64,000 bases of DNA from Gordonia sp. X0973 (GTDB taxonomy: Bacteria > Actinomycetota > Actinomycetes > Mycobacteriales > Mycobacteriaceae), in contig NZ_CP054691.1 in NCBI RefSeq assembly GCF_013348785.1, positions 3,224,001-3,288,000 on the forward strand, read 5' to 3'. This document shows, piece after piece, positions 25,321 through 35,070 of this stretch (position 1 is the stretch's first letter; every line of letters begins with the position of its first letter). Made by a program: the position numbers and the translations under genes. The notes under the pieces were generated by a model. The model was not told the DNA's origin. It made no database searches and worked only from the letters and a program-made list of their open reading frames with translations.

Positions 25321-25703
25321 TGCTGCCCCCGCGCCAACATCGTCTTGCGGGAACGCCGCGTCACGACGGCGACGTCGGCGAAGTCCAGCGGGATCGGTGC
25401 CGACGGCTTGTGCACGGTGACCTCCACCGCGTGCAGCCGTTCGTCGGCCATCACCGCCTCGGCGATCTCGGCGCCGACCTTCTCGATCAGGTTGCGCGGC
25501 GCTCCGGCGACGATGTCGTGGACGAGTTGGGCGAGCGCGCCGTAGTCGAGGGTGTCGGTGAGCTCGTCGCTCTCGGCGGCGATGGACAGGTCCAGCCACA
25601 CCGAGACGTCGATGATGAAGTCCTGCCCGTCGCGGCGCTCGTGGTCGAAGACGCCGTGGTGCCCGCGCACGCGCAACCCGGTCAGCTCGATCCGGTCAGC
25701 CAT
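25317..25703 (-). CDS. folB: Dihydroneopterin aldolase
   Basis: 128 residues, the usual size of this octameric enzyme. [21 protein letters not shown] carries the substrate-binding region and [11 protein letters not shown] the catalytic lysine. It converts dihydroneopterin to hydroxymethyl-dihydropterin and glycolaldehyde. It overlaps the 3' end of folP by eight bases. Confidence 0.95.
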   Translation of the reverse strand: MADRIELTGLRVRGHHGVFDHERRDGQDFIIDVSVWLDLSIAAESDELTDTLDYGALAQLVHDIVAGAPRNLIEKVGAEIAEAVMADERLHAVEVTVHKPSAPIPLDFADVAVVTRRSRKTMLARGQQ

Positions 25704-26622
25704 CTGATTCCCCTCTTCCCCGCCACGCCCGGGCGACGGCGATCGCGTCCCGGCTCGCCGCCGGGTCGTGGACGCGCACTCCCCACACCCCGGCGGCCGC
25801 CGCCAGTGCCGATACCGCGGCGGTCGCCGCCTCCCGGCCGGCCGGCGGACGGTCGACTCCGTCGGGACCGGCCAACAACGAACCGAGGAAGCGTTTGCGC
25901 GACGCCCCGACGAGCACCGGGAAGCCCAGCCCCACCAGGGTCGGCAATCCGCGCAGCAACTCCCAGTTGTGCTCGGCGTTCTTGGCGAAGCCCAGGCCCG
26001 GGTCCAGGATCAACCGGTCGGGGTCGACCCCGGCGGCCACCGCCGAGTCGACCTGCGCGAGCAGTTCACCGCTGACCTCGCCGACCACGTCGCGGTAGGC
26101 GCCGGTCTGCCCGGCCCGGTGCGTGAAGTCGTCCGGCCCGTACGGATCCGCCTCCGCGCCGGGGGCGTCGGCGGACGGACGGGATCGATTCGCGGCGCGC
26201 TCGGTCAGCGGCCGCCAGTGCATGAGGATCCACGGCAGCCCCGCCTGCGCGACGACGGTGGCCATCGCCGGGTCGGCCCGCCCGCCGGAGACGTCGTTGA
26301 CATAGGAGGCGCCGGCCTCGATGGCGGCCGCGGCGACCCCCGCGCGCATCGTGTCCACCGAGACCGTGACACCGTCGCTCGCCAGGTCGGCGATCACCGG
26401 CACGACCCGCGCCGTCTCGGTCTTCTCGTCGACGCGATGCGCCCCCGGCCGGGTGGACTCCCCGCCGATGTCGACGATGTCGGCGCCGTCCGCGACGAGT
26501 CGGTGCGCATGGGCCAGCGCCGCGTCGACGTCGAGGTAGCGCCCGCCGTCGGAGAAGGAATCGGCGGTCACGTTCAGCACGCCCATGATCCGCACGGCGT
26601 CGGTGGTCGGGTCAGGGCGCAT
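25696..26622 (-). CDS. folP: Dihydropteroate synthase
   Basis: 308 residues, a TIM barrel. [16 protein letters not shown] is the pterin-loop signature, [11 protein letters not shown] the second loop, and [14 protein letters not shown] the phosphate-binding lysine region. It joins the pterin pyrophosphate with p-aminobenzoate and is the sulfonamide target. About 30 residues in the middle ([17 protein letters not shown]) are an insertion compared with short homologues. It begins four bases after the folE stop. Confidence 0.95.
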   Translation of the reverse strand: MRPDPTTDAVRIMGVLNVTADSFSDGGRYLDVDAALAHAHRLVADGADIVDIGGESTRPGAHRVDEKTETARVVPVIADLASDGVTVSVDTMRAGVAAAAIEAGASYVNDVSGGRADPAMATVVAQAGLPWILMHWRPLTERAANRSRPSADAPGAEADPYGPDDFTHRAGQTGAYRDVVGEVSGELLAQVDSAVAAGVDPDRLILDPGLGFAKNAEHNWELLRGLPTLVGLGFPVLVGASRKRFLGSLLAGPDGVDRPPAGREAATAAVSALAAAAGVWGVRVHDPAASRDAIAVARAWRGRGESDG

Positions 26623-26625
26623 CGG

Positions 26626-27216
26626 TCAACGCGCGATCAGCTGCAAGGCCTCGCTGCGCGACACCGCGTTGGTCTTGAAGATCCCGCGCACCGCCGACGT
26701 GGTAGTGCTGGACCCGGGCTTGCGGATACCGCGCATCGCCATGCAGAGGTGCTCGGCCTCGATGACGACGATGACGCCGCGCGGGTCGAGCTTGCTCATC
26801 ACCGCGTCGGCGATCTGGCTGGTCAACCGCTCCTGCACCTGTGGCCGCTTGGCATACAGGTCGACGACGCGGGCCAGCTTCGACAGGCCGGTGACGCGGC
26901 CGGAGGGGCCGGGGATGTAGCCGACGTGGGCGACCCCGTGGAAGGCGACGAGGTGGTGTTCACACGTCGAGTACAACGGGATGTCCTTGACCAGGACGAG
27001 TTCCTCGTGGTTCTCGTCGAACGTCGTCGACAGCACCTCGTCGGGGTCGGTGTAGAGACCGGCGAACACCTCGCGGAAGGCGTTGGCGACCCGCGTGGGG
27101 GTGCGGCGCAATCCCTCCCGGTCGGGGTCCTCGCCGAGCGCGAGGAGCAGTTCGCGCACGGCGGCCTCGGCCCGCGCCTGGTCGAATTCGCCGATGCGGG
27201 ATGGCTCAGTGCTCAT
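26626..27216 (-). CDS. folE: GTP cyclohydrolase I
   Basis: 196 residues. The zinc ligands are in [13 protein letters not shown] and [11 protein letters not shown], and the C-terminal SEALQLI is typical. It opens GTP to dihydroneopterin triphosphate, the first step of folate synthesis. The ATG at 27216 lies inside the last codons of ftsH (11-base overlap), so translation is coupled. The longer reading to 27531 is in the wrong frame of ftsH. Confidence 0.95.
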   Translation of the reverse strand: MSTEPSRIGEFDQARAEAAVRELLLALGEDPDREGLRRTPTRVANAFREVFAGLYTDPDEVLSTTFDENHEELVLVKDIPLYSTCEHHLVAFHGVAHVGYIPGPSGRVTGLSKLARVVDLYAKRPQVQERLTSQIADAVMSKLDPRGVIVVIEAEHLCMAMRGIRKPGSSTTTSAVRGIFKTNAVSRSEALQLIAR

Positions 27217-29548
27217 CGGTGTCCGTCCCGGACTCCGCGGGGCCCTCGGACTGCTGACCGTTGGGTGCCTGACCGTTGGGTGCCTGGCCGTTGGGCGCCT
27301 GACCGTTGGGGCCGGGCACGCCGTTGGCCGGGTATCCCTGGGGCTGGCCGCCCGGATGCGGCGCGGGCGGCCACCCGGGCGCCGACCAACCCGCCGGCGC
27401 ACCGTAGTCGCCACCGGCCGGGTAGGCACCCGCAGGCGGATACGCGCCGGCCGGGTAACCGGGTTGGGGATAGCCGGGCTGCGGGTAGCCCTGCTGGGGG
27501 TAAGGCTGCGGATAGCCGGCCGGTGCCACACCGGTCGACTGCGCCGGTTGCGGAACCGAGACTGCCTCGGGCGCGGGATCGGGCTCGGGCGGCCACGGCT
27601 CGCCGCGCTCGATCGCCAGCTCGCCCGGCGTCTTCACCGGCGGCTTGTCGCTGGGAGTACGCCCGCCGAAGTCGTCGAAGTCGGTGATGCGGTCACGCTT
27701 CGTGACGCCCTCGAAGATCTCCTCGAGGTCCTTGCGTGTCAACGTCTCCTTCTCCAGGAGTTCGGTGGCGAGCACGTCGAGGGTGTCGCGGTACTCGGTG
27801 AGGATCGCCCACGCCTCGGTGTGGGCCGCCTCGATGAGCCGGCGCACCTCCACGTCGATCTGGGCGGCGACCTCGTCGGAGTAATCCGCCTGACTGCCCA
27901 TCCCGCGGCCCAGGAAGGGATCGCCCTGCTCCTGGCCATAGCGCACGGCACCCAGCTTGGAACTCATGCCGTACTCGGTGACCATCGCCCGCGCGATCTT
28001 GGTGGCCTGGTCGATATCCGACGAGGCGCCCGTCGTCGGCTCGCGGAACACGAGTTCCTCGGCGGCGCGCCCGCCCATCGCCATGACCAGCCGCGCGATC
28101 ATCTCCGACCGCGTCAGCACGTCCTTGTCCTGCTCCGGCACGGCCAACGCATGTCCCCCGGTACGGCCGCGGGCCAGGATGGTGACCTTGTAGATCGGGT
28201 CGAGGTCGGGCATGGCCCACGCGGCGAGCGTGTGACCGCCCTCGTGGTAGGCGACGACCTTCTTCTCGTGCTCGCTGATGATGTGGCTCTTGCGTCGCGG
28301 GCCGCCGATGACGCGGTCGACCGACTCCTCCAGCGTGGCCGCGGTGATCATCGTCTGGTTCTCGCGGGCGGTGAGCAACGCCGATTCGTTGATGACATTG
28401 GCCAGGTCCGCCCCGGACATGCCCGGGGTGCGCTTGGCCAGACCGGCCAGGTCGACGTCGGCGGCCAACGGCTTGCCGTTGGCGTGTACGCGCAGGATGG
28501 CCTCGCGACCGCGCATGTCGGGGTTGCTGACCGGGATCTGCCGGTCGAATCGGCCCGGGCGCAGCAGCGCCGGGTCCAGGATGTCGGGGCGGTTGGTCGC
28601 GGCGATCAGGATGATCCCGGAACGGTCGCCGAAACCGTCCATCTCGACGAGCAGCTGGTTGAGGGTCTGCTCGCGCTCGTCGTGCCCGCCGCCGAATCCG
28701 GCGCCGCGCTGACGGCCGACGGCGTCGATCTCGTCGACGAAGATGATGCACGGGCTGTTCTGCTTGGCCTGCTCGAACAGGTCGCGCACGCGCGACGCGC
28801 CGACACCGACGAACATCTCGACGAAGTCGGAGCCGGAGATGGTGAAGAAGGGCACGCCCGCCTCACCCGCGACGGCCCGGGCGAGCAGCGTCTTACCGGT
28901 TCCGGGCGGACCGTAGAGCAGGACGCCCTTGGGGATCTTGGCGCCCAGCGCCTCGTAGCGCGCCGGGTTCTGCAGGAAGTCCTTGATCTCGTAGAGCTCT
29001 TCGACCGCCTCGTCCGCACCCGCGACGTCGGCAAACGTCGTCTTGGGCATGTCCTTGGTGATCTCTTTGGCGCGCGAGCGGCCGAAGCCCATCACGCCGC
29101 CGCGACCGCCGCCCTGCATGCGGTTCATCACGAAGAAGAACAGGCCGAGCAGCAACAACAGCGGCAGGATCAGTGCCGCCATCTGCATGATCGCCGAATC
29201 CTGGCGCACATTGGTCTGATAGGTCGCACCGGATTGGCGCACCGAGTCGAATACGAAGTCCGCCCCGCGCGCGGGGTACTTCGCGCTGATCTGGGTGGCC
29301 TTGACCTTCGCGGCCTTGGGGCTGTTGCCGTCGACCTCGATCGGGTTCTTCAGCTCGATGCGCAACTGCTGCTCGCGGTCGTCGATGTCGACCTTCTTGG
29401 CGTTCTTGACGTTGAGCTGCGTCAGCGCGACCGACGTGTCGACGCCGCGGTACTCGCGCGAGCTGTCGCGCATGTAGCTCCATCCCCAGAGGGCGAGCAG
29501 GATCAAGACGAAGATCGCGACATTGCGAAAGACTGTCTTACGGTTCAT
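27206..29548 (-). CDS. ftsH: ATP-dependent zinc metalloprotease FtsH
   Basis: 780 residues, membrane-anchored AAA+ protease. Two transmembrane helices (about 7-25 and 110-130) flank a periplasmic domain. Walker A GPPGTGKT lies near 213, Walker B IIFVDEID follows, then the second region of homology [20 protein letters not shown], and the zinc motif HEGGH near 435. The last 150 residues are Gly/Pro/Tyr/Gln-rich with QPGYP and APNGQ repeats. It degrades membrane and regulatory proteins. The start MNRKTVF matches mycobacterial FtsH; a TTG at 29584 with a GGAAGGA site would add 12 residues. It heads the folate operon. Confidence 0.95.
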   Translation of the reverse strand: MNRKTVFRNVAIFVLILLALWGWSYMRDSSREYRGVDTSVALTQLNVKNAKKVDIDDREQQLRIELKNPIEVDGNSPKAAKVKATQISAKYPARGADFVFDSVRQSGATYQTNVRQDSAIMQMAALILPLLLLLGLFFFVMNRMQGGGRGGVMGFGRSRAKEITKDMPKTTFADVAGADEAVEELYEIKDFLQNPARYEALGAKIPKGVLLYGPPGTGKTLLARAVAGEAGVPFFTISGSDFVEMFVGVGASRVRDLFEQAKQNSPCIIFVDEIDAVGRQRGAGFGGGHDEREQTLNQLLVEMDGFGDRSGIILIAATNRPDILDPALLRPGRFDRQIPVSNPDMRGREAILRVHANGKPLAADVDLAGLAKRTPGMSGADLANVINESALLTARENQTMITAATLEESVDRVIGGPRRKSHIISEHEKKVVAYHEGGHTLAAWAMPDLDPIYKVTILARGRTGGHALAVPEQDKDVLTRSEMIARLVMAMGGRAAEELVFREPTTGASSDIDQATKIARAMVTEYGMSSKLGAVRYGQEQGDPFLGRGMGSQADYSDEVAAQIDVEVRRLIEAAHTEAWAILTEYRDTLDVLATELLEKETLTRKDLEEIFEGVTKRDRITDFDDFGGRTPSDKPPVKTPGELAIERGEPWPPEPDPAPEAVSVPQPAQSTGVAPAGYPQPYPQQGYPQPGYPQPGYPAGAYPPAGAYPAGGDYGAPAGWSAPGWPPAPHPGGQPQGYPANGVPGPNGQAPNGQAPNGQAPNGQQSEGPAESGTDTDEH
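27256..27313. repeat. 15-bp minisatellite in the ftsH tail
   Basis: Nearly four copies of a 15-base unit (GACCGTTGGGTGCCT and close variants) start at 27256, 27271, 27286 and 27301. They encode the APNGQ repeats of the FtsH C-terminus. Copy number may vary between strains. Confidence 0.85.
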
Positions 29549-29609
29549 ACCTGGTGCGGCGACAACCGGTACCGGAGCCGCCAACGTCCTTCCATCAGAA
29601 GATTTCCTA

Positions 29610-29622
29610 CCAGGTTACCTGG
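29610..29622. promoter_or_regulatory. CCAGGTTACCTGG palindrome upstream of ftsH
   Basis: A perfect 13-base palindrome with a central T lies 62 bases upstream of the ftsH ATG, in the gap after hpt. It could be an operator. No matching regulator is apparent. Confidence 0.3.
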
Positions 29623-29680
29623 GTCGCGCCCGGTGCGTCATCGGTGCCGAATCGGACAGGCGAGCGCACCGCGCCGCGCG

Positions 29681-30241
29681 TCAGCCCTGGTAGACCGACG
29701 GCTTGAGCCGGCCGATGAACGGCAGGTCGCGGTAGCGCTCCGCGTAGTCGAGCCCGTAGCCGACGACGAAGTCGTTGGGGATGTCGAAACCGACGTCGGC
29801 GACGTCGAGTTCGGCGCGCACCGCGTCGGGTTTGCGCAGCAACGTGCAGACGCTCAGCGAGCGCGGCGAGCGGGTGGCGAGGTTCTTGAGCAACCACGAA
29901 AGCGTCAGCCCGGAGTCGATGATGTCCTCCACGATCACGACATCGCGATCGGCGATGTCGCGGTCGAGATCCTTGAGGATGCGCACCACGCCCGACGACG
30001 AGGTCGACGAGCCGTAGCTCGACACCGCCATGAACTCCATCTGAGACGGGATCGGCAGCGCGCGCGCGAAATCGGTCATGAACATGATCGCGCCTTTGAG
30101 GACCCCGATGAGCACCAGGTCGTCGGGGGCGTCGCGAAACCGGTCGGCTACCGATTCCGCCAGCTCCACCGTCCGCTGCTTGATCTGTTCTTCACTGACG
30201 ACCACGGCCTCGATGTCGTCGTCGTAAGGATGGCTGCTCAC
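29681..30241 (-). CDS. hpt: Hypoxanthine phosphoribosyltransferase
   Basis: 186 residues. The PRPP-binding motif is [13 protein letters not shown] near residues 99-111, [14 protein letters not shown] is the first loop, and [21 protein letters not shown] closes the active site. It salvages hypoxanthine and guanine to nucleotides. In M. tuberculosis hpt is followed upstream by tilS on the same strand; here a 1.2-kb island separates them. The GTG start has no clear ribosome site. Confidence 0.95.
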   Translation of the reverse strand: MSSHPYDDDIEAVVVSEEQIKQRTVELAESVADRFRDAPDDLVLIGVLKGAIMFMTDFARALPIPSQMEFMAVSSYGSSTSSSGVVRILKDLDRDIADRDVVIVEDIIDSGLTLSWLLKNLATRSPRSLSVCTLLRKPDAVRAELDVADVGFDIPNDFVVGYGLDYAERYRDLPFIGRLKPSVYQG

Positions 30242-30343
30242 CCCTCTAGCTTGTCACGGCCCGCGCGCCCAACACCGCGCAACCCGCCCCTGCCGGGTGG
30301 TCGGAGCCAGGTACCCGAGGCCGCGTCGGACCTATCCGGCGAG

Positions 30344-30478
30344 TGCCCGTGCGCCAGGAGCTGTGCGAAATTGCCCGCATACTTGGCGACGTTCGGGATC
30401 GATCATTCGCTGCCCCATCAGGTCGACAACGACCGTGCATTGGCCTGGTTTGCCACCGCATTGCTGGGGAGGCGCTGA
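30344..30478 (+). pseudogene. Possible C-terminal gene remnant
   Basis: One plus-strand frame ends in sequence that reads like a real protein C-terminus: AYLATFGIDHSLPHQVDND, then ALAWFATALLGRR and a TGA, followed 28 bases on by a terminator-type hairpin. No start or N-terminal domain can be joined to it. It may be what is left of a gene cut when the island formed. The family is not recognised. Confidence 0.25.
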
Positions 30479-30506
30479 CCCCGCCGATAGGCCGCAAAGG
30501 CCAGTG

Positions 30507-30547
30507 GCGCGGGTCGGTCCGGAACGGGGGTTCGGACCGACCCGCGC
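30507..30547 (+). terminator. Strong hairpin after the gene remnant
   Basis: Arms 30507-30521 and 30533-30547 form 15 perfect base pairs (GCGCGGGTCGGTCCG with its complement) around an 11-base loop. There is no T-tract, as is often true of actinobacterial terminators. Confidence 0.6.
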
Positions 30548-30718
30548 TGTCGTGTATTCCGCGCAAACCGCCCAACTTGTGGCGATTGATCCCCTTTGCG
30601 CGAATCAGATTTCACCTCCGGCGGCACGCGTGGTTAGCGTTGGATTCCGGGACGCCGCACGCCTCCCCGCATCCCCGCACCCACACGTCCGATACCTACT
30701 CGAGGAGCGCCACCGGCC

Positions 30719-31495
30719 ATGACGACAGCAACCTGGAACCGAGCGCACTCGGTGCGGATCGCGGCGATGGGAATCGCCGTGGCAGCGGGGGCCGCCGCGA
30801 CCCTCGGCGGCTCGGCGCGAGCGGCGGCGGCGACCGCCTCGGACATCCCCTACACGGTCCGCCATGTGGGCAAGTCGGCTCAGATCACCCTGGGTCGCGG
30901 ACACTTCAGCATCGAGCGGGGCACCCTCGTCGTCGACGACGACGCCGGTCGGCCGAGGTTCGCCTACCCGCTCTCCTTCGTCCTCGGCGCCAGGTCCTAT
31001 CCGATCGATGTCCAGACCATCGGGAGGTCGGCGACGCTGACCCCCGTCGTCGATGCCGCCCGCTCGGTCCAGCTCAGTTCCGCCGACGGCGACCGCACCG
31101 ACCGGCACTCCCCGAAGTCTCCCAAGACCAGGGACGGCAAGTGGGAAATCGTCGGGCCGCAGACAAAGCAACAGCGCGACGACCAGGATCTCGAACAGTT
31201 CAGCTCAGAGGTGAACGCGACCATGACCATTGCGTCGATCGTCGGGTTGGCCGTCGGCGCGGTGGTCGGCGGGGCCGTGCTCGGATTGGTCGGCTGCGCC
31301 GCGCTGGTCGTCCTCGGGTGTGTGCCCGGGTTGATCCCGGGCGTCATCGTCGGCTCCACACTCGGATCCATCGCCGGGGTGATCATCGGCGGCGGTGGCG
31401 GCGCCCTGCTCTACGCCGTGCAGTACTTCAACGAGGTCAACGCCCCGTTCAAGCCCCACTACCGCCGGGTGCCCGGCGGCACACGGGCCTCGTAG
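30719..31495 (+). CDS. Secreted protein with glycine-zipper C-terminal region
   Basis: 258 residues. A signal peptide (core IAAMGIAVAAGAAATLGG, cleavage near ARA-AA) is followed by a beta-rich domain of about 100 residues (ITLGRGHFSIERGTLVVDD). The C-terminal third is a hydrophobic Gly/Val/Ile stretch, about residues 165-222, with GAVVGGAVLG and GSIAGVIIGGGGG typical of glycine zippers that insert into membranes. It somewhat resembles DUF8020 secreted proteins of Gordonia and Nocardia, from memory only. It interrupts the hpt-tilS order of M. tuberculosis and runs against its neighbours. Confidence 0.7.
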   Translation: MTTATWNRAHSVRIAAMGIAVAAGAAATLGGSARAAAATASDIPYTVRHVGKSAQITLGRGHFSIERGTLVVDDDAGRPRFAYPLSFVLGARSYPIDVQTIGRSATLTPVVDAARSVQLSSADGDRTDRHSPKSPKTRDGKWEIVGPQTKQQRDDQDLEQFSSEVNATMTIASIVGLAVGAVVGGAVLGLVGCAALVVLGCVPGLIPGVIVGSTLGSIAGVIIGGGGGALLYAVQYFNEVNAPFKPHYRRVPGGTRAS

Positions 31496-31504
31496 CAGTG
31501 CCGC

Positions 31505-32485
31505 CTAGCGGCGCGGTTGGCGGCGCAGCCGCAGCGCGTCACCGTCGCGTTCGACGACCAGGCGCGCGGCGAGATCCCCGCCCACCGCGACCGGTCCGCG
31601 CCCCCGCCAGTCGGTGACCAGCGCGTCGACCGCGGCGACTACCCGCGACGACGGCTCGGTGGCCCCGCCGTCGAGCAGCCACCGCCGCAGCACCCGGGTG
31701 CGCAGCGCGGCCGGCGCCGCGACGAGGGGCGCCACGCACAGTCGATCCCCGGCGCCCGCGGCAGCGGCCGATTCACTGGCGCCCGCAGCGGCGGCCAGTT
31801 CACCGGCGAGAGTGCTCAAGAGCTCGTCGTCGGCTGCGAGCAGGTCCGCGGTCCGCGCCAGTGCAGGCGCCACGCCGCCGCCGAGGACCTCCTCCAGCAA
31901 CGGCAGCACTTCGCTGCGCACGCGTACCCGGGTGAACCGGGGGTCGTCGTTGTGCGGGTCGTGCGCCGGGGCGAGCCCCCACTGCTCGCACGCACCGACG
32001 GTGTCGGCGCGGCGCATCCCCAGCAGGGGTCGGCCCCAGGGTGCGCGCCAGGGGCGCATCCCGGACAGCGACGCCGGTCCCGACCCCCGGCCGAGACCGA
32101 GGAGCACCGTCTCGGCCTGGTCGTCGAGGGTGTGGCCGAGCAGCACCGGCCGCCCGTCCCGCGCGGAGTCCAGCGCCTCGTAGCGCGCCGCCCGCGCCGC
32201 CGCCTCCAACCCGCCGTCGGCGCCCACCAGCACCGGGAGGACCCGGGCATCGGCGCCCAACGAGCGGGCCGCCGCGGCCGCGCCGTCGGCCACCCGGGCC
32301 GACTGCTCCCGTAGACCGTGGTCGACGACGAGTGCCGACACCTCGAATCCGGCGTGTACCGCCGCGGCCGTGAGCGCCAGGGAATCGGGACCGCCGGAGA
32401 GGGCCACGCAGACGTCGCGCCGACCGTCGAGCCACTCGTCGGCGAAGGCGCGGACCGCGCCGATCAGAGCACGCGGGAGATCCAC
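31505..32485 (-). CDS. tilS: tRNA(Ile)-lysidine synthetase
   Basis: 326 residues. The ATP-pyrophosphatase P-loop is ALSGGPDSLA near residues 25-34, VVDHGLRE and LLGHTLDDQAET follow, and NDDPRFTRVRVRSEVLPLL is the usual end of the catalytic domain. It makes lysidine at the wobble base of tRNA-Ile (CAU). The GTG at 32485 overlaps the zincin gene by 22 bases; this start keeps the N-terminal helix. Corresponds to Rv3625c. Confidence 0.92.
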   Translation of the reverse strand: MDLPRALIGAVRAFADEWLDGRRDVCVALSGGPDSLALTAAAVHAGFEVSALVVDHGLREQSARVADGAAAAARSLGADARVLPVLVGADGGLEAAARAARYEALDSARDGRPVLLGHTLDDQAETVLLGLGRGSGPASLSGMRPWRAPWGRPLLGMRRADTVGACEQWGLAPAHDPHNDDPRFTRVRVRSEVLPLLEEVLGGGVAPALARTADLLAADDELLSTLAGELAAAAGASESAAAAGAGDRLCVAPLVAAPAALRTRVLRRWLLDGGATEPSSRVVAAVDALVTDWRGRGPVAVGGDLAARLVVERDGDALRLRRQPRR

Positions 32486-33606
32486 CGGTCCGGCTCGTCG
32501 ATCTCGTCGGGGCGGGGCAGCGTCTCCGGCCCGGTCCAGACGGTGTTGAACGCGGGCATGCCGACCGCTCCCACCACGTGGTCGGTGAAGGCTTTGCCGC
32601 GGATGTACTGGGCCATCTTCGCGTCCATCCCGATCAACGCGCGCATCAGGCGGGCCAGCGGGTTGCGCGGCGCGGCGCGGCGGGCGTCGAAACCGGCCCG
32701 GATGCGCTCGACGGTCGGCACGTGCGCCGGCCCCACGGCGTCCATGACGTGATCGGCGTGGCCCTCCAGCAGGGTGCCGAGCATCATCAGATTGGTGAAC
32801 GCCTCGTACTGCTCCGGCGACTGGAGCAGCTGCATCACCCCGAGGACCCCGGATTCGCGCGGCTTCTCCCCACGCACGCCCGCCGCGATGCGGGCGACCA
32901 GTTGGGCTGCGGTCTCGTCGCCGGCGTCGGTGAGTTTGGCGACGTTGTCGACCATGTAGCCGCGCAGCCACGGATTGGCGGAGAACTGCACGCGGTGGGT
33001 GACCTCGTGCAGACAGACCCAGAGCCGGAAGTCCGACGGCACGGCCTTCAACTTCCGTTCGACGGCGACGATGTTGGGCGCGACCAGGAGCAGCACGCCG
33101 TCAGCGCCGGTGCTCTCGTCGACGGTGAACGGGTCGTACTGCCCGAGGATGGCGCCGGAGAGGAAGGCCAGCAGGCCACCGGCCTGGAAACCGCCCGCCT
33201 TCGCGGTCAGCCCGGACATCAGGGCGCCGATGGTGCCGGTGTCGTCGTCGGAGGCCGACGCATCGGACCCCTTGTCCTGGTCAGCGGCGGACTCGACCTC
33301 CGGTTCGTCGGTCGCGGCCCCGATCATCGAGCGCATCGAATCGGCGGCGGCACCGATCCACTGGCCGCGGTCGACGATCCGCGCGGTCGGCACGGCCAAT
33401 CCGTCGGCCAGCCCGGTCACCTCGCGCACCGGCCCTTCGGCGCGCACCGCGGCGTCGGCGAGTTCGGCGTACACCTGGTCACGGGTGTAGTCGGTCATCG
33501 CCGGGCCGCTGCGGGCCAGTCGGCGGCCCACCGTCGCGGCGGTGCGCCAGTCGATGGATCCGCTTAGGTCGGGACGCGGCCGATCGGCACCGGTCGCGGA
33601 GGTCAC
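32464..33606 (-). CDS. Zincin-like protease, DUF2342 family (Rv3626c-like)
   Basis: 380 residues. The zinc motif is HEVTH in LWVCLHEVTHRVQF near residue 196, with a downstream glutamate in LLEGHADHVMD as the likely third ligand, the arrangement of the DUF2342/coenzyme F420 biosynthesis-associated group. The substrate is unknown. Residues 90-115 are an acidic, disordered insert. The GTG at 33606 overlaps the dacB stop by four bases; another GTG at 33612 is possible. Confidence 0.85.
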   Translation of the reverse strand: MTSATGADRPRPDLSGSIDWRTAATVGRRLARSGPAMTDYTRDQVYAELADAAVRAEGPVREVTGLADGLAVPTARIVDRGQWIGAAADSMRSMIGAATDEPEVESAADQDKGSDASASDDDTGTIGALMSGLTAKAGGFQAGGLLAFLSGAILGQYDPFTVDESTGADGVLLLVAPNIVAVERKLKAVPSDFRLWVCLHEVTHRVQFSANPWLRGYMVDNVAKLTDAGDETAAQLVARIAAGVRGEKPRESGVLGVMQLLQSPEQYEAFTNLMMLGTLLEGHADHVMDAVGPAHVPTVERIRAGFDARRAAPRNPLARLMRALIGMDAKMAQYIRGKAFTDHVVGAVGMPAFNTVWTGPETLPRPDEIDEPDRWISRVL

Positions 33607-34973
33607 CGACACCCGCAATCGCGGATCTTGCCGACGACGGCGTCGAGCGCGGGCCGGGCGACGTCGGGCGATGTCCCGTTGGACATCAGCGCGAAGGACA
33701 GCACCCGTCCGTCGACGGTCTGCACGATGCCGGTCAGCGAACTGACCCCGGTCAGCGTCCCGGTCTTGGCGCGCACCCACCCGGCCCCCGAGGTCTTGCG
33801 CGGGTCGAAGCGCTCGGCGAGTGTGCCGGTGCCGGCCGCCACCGGCAGCCCGTCGAGCAGGACGCGCAGCTGTGGGTAGCGGCTGCCGGCGATGCCGGAC
33901 ATCATGTCGTTGAGGACGCGGGCGGGCACCCGGTTCGCGTAGGAGAGGCCCGAGGTGTCGTGCAGGGTGACCCCCGAGGTGTCGAATCCCTTGTCGGCCA
34001 GTGTCTTGCGCACCGCGTCGGCCCCGCCGGCCAGGGTGCCGGGTCCGCCCGCGGACAGCGACAGTTCGATCGAGAGCGCTTCGGCCAGGACGTTGTCCGA
34101 GTACCGCATCATGTCGTTGACGCGCGTCGCCAGCGGCGCCGAGCGCACCTGCGCGACGACCTTGGCGCCGTCGGCGGCTTTCGCCTGCTTCACCGGCGCG
34201 TCGACGCCGAGCGCCTTGGCCAGCGCCTTGCCCGCGGCGATCGCCGGGTCGGGGGTGCGCGGGGAGAACTCGTCGAGCGGGTCGAGGCGTCCCGCGTCGA
34301 GCATCAGCGACTTGATCGGTGCGATGTCACCGCCGGCGATGTCGCGGCGGTCCCAGGTCTTGTCCATCGACGATCCGCTGAACAGTGAGAGGTCGACGGC
34401 CACCGAGGTCGGCTTGATGCCGGCGGCGCGAATCTGTTGGGCCAGGTCGGCGATGCGCGGCGCGTCGGTGAAGAAGGTCTCCGCGGCGGCGGGCTGCCCG
34501 GACAGGGTCGGGTCGCCGGCCCCGCGCAGGATGATCTGACCGTTCTCGCCCGCGACCACCGTCGTGGTCAGGCGGCGGTCCTGCGGCATACCGAGCAGTG
34601 CGGCCGCCGCGGTCAGGATCTTGGCGTTCGACGCGGGGATGAGCGGGCGGCCCGGGTTCTTCTCCCACAGCACCGCTCCGGTCAGCGGGTCGGAGACCTG
34701 GCCGGTGAGTTCACCGAGGTCGGGGGAGACCGACACCTTGGCCAGCGCCATCGTCAGCCCGGTCGCGGTGGGGATCGGGGCATTCGCCTCGACGGGCAGG
34801 ATCTGCGGCGCAGGGGTCACCAGTTCGGGGCGCGGGGGCGTGCCGTCGGGCGTCTTCTCCCCCGCCCACACGGTCTTCTTCGCGACGAAGCCGCCACCGG
34901 CGACGAGTGCGACCACCAGCAATGCCACCAGGGCCCAGCGCACCGCGCCGCCCCGCTTGCCCGTGTCGGCCAC
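33603..34973 (-). CDS. dacB: D-alanyl-D-alanine carboxypeptidase/endopeptidase (PBP4 type)
   Basis: 456 residues of peptidase family S13. An N-terminal signal anchor (about residues 12-32) places it outside the membrane. The three active-site motifs are SNAK (SxxK), SDN (SxN) and KTGT. It trims or cleaves peptidoglycan peptide bridges. A GTG at 34973 gives MADTGKRGG directly before the anchor; the longer reading to 35117 runs through the divergent promoter. Corresponds to Rv3627c and leads the dacB-zincin-tilS operon. Confidence 0.93.
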   Translation of the reverse strand: MADTGKRGGAVRWALVALLVVALVAGGGFVAKKTVWAGEKTPDGTPPRPELVTPAPQILPVEANAPIPTATGLTMALAKVSVSPDLGELTGQVSDPLTGAVLWEKNPGRPLIPASNAKILTAAAALLGMPQDRRLTTTVVAGENGQIILRGAGDPTLSGQPAAAETFFTDAPRIADLAQQIRAAGIKPTSVAVDLSLFSGSSMDKTWDRRDIAGGDIAPIKSLMLDAGRLDPLDEFSPRTPDPAIAAGKALAKALGVDAPVKQAKAADGAKVVAQVRSAPLATRVNDMMRYSDNVLAEALSIELSLSAGGPGTLAGGADAVRKTLADKGFDTSGVTLHDTSGLSYANRVPARVLNDMMSGIAGSRYPQLRVLLDGLPVAAGTGTLAERFDPRKTSGAGWVRAKTGTLTGVSSLTGIVQTVDGRVLSFALMSNGTSPDVARPALDAVVGKIRDCGCR

Positions 34974-35070
34974 TGACCACCTCCGCGTCGAATCACGGGT
35001 CGGTTCCGGCCCGCTACAGCTAAACAGTATCGTTTGAGCCGTCTGGTGCCGACCAACGAGAGGAACCGCC

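Larger units (their letters stand above)
30242..30718. other. 477-bp region between hpt and the secreted-protein gene
   Basis: It contains the hpt upstream region, a possible 3' remnant of a lost gene ending at 30478, a strong hairpin at 30507-30547, and about 170 bases before the next gene. Overlapping open readings of about 140 residues exist on the plus strand but have no ribosome site or recognisable domain. Confidence 0.5.

Noticed and set aside
27083-30478. A 1131-codon plus-strand open reading frame antisense to ftsH and folE
   Set aside because: It is the GC-rich mirror of ftsH, whose motifs and start are clear. Arg/Gly/Val-heavy composition, no domain and no ribosome site. Only its last 45 codons, outside ftsH and hpt, look protein-like and are listed as a remnant.
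30297-30722. 141-codon open frame before the secreted-protein gene
   Set aside because: Composition is Pro/Arg-rich without a domain, it runs through the 30507-30547 hairpin and into the next gene, and has no ribosome site.
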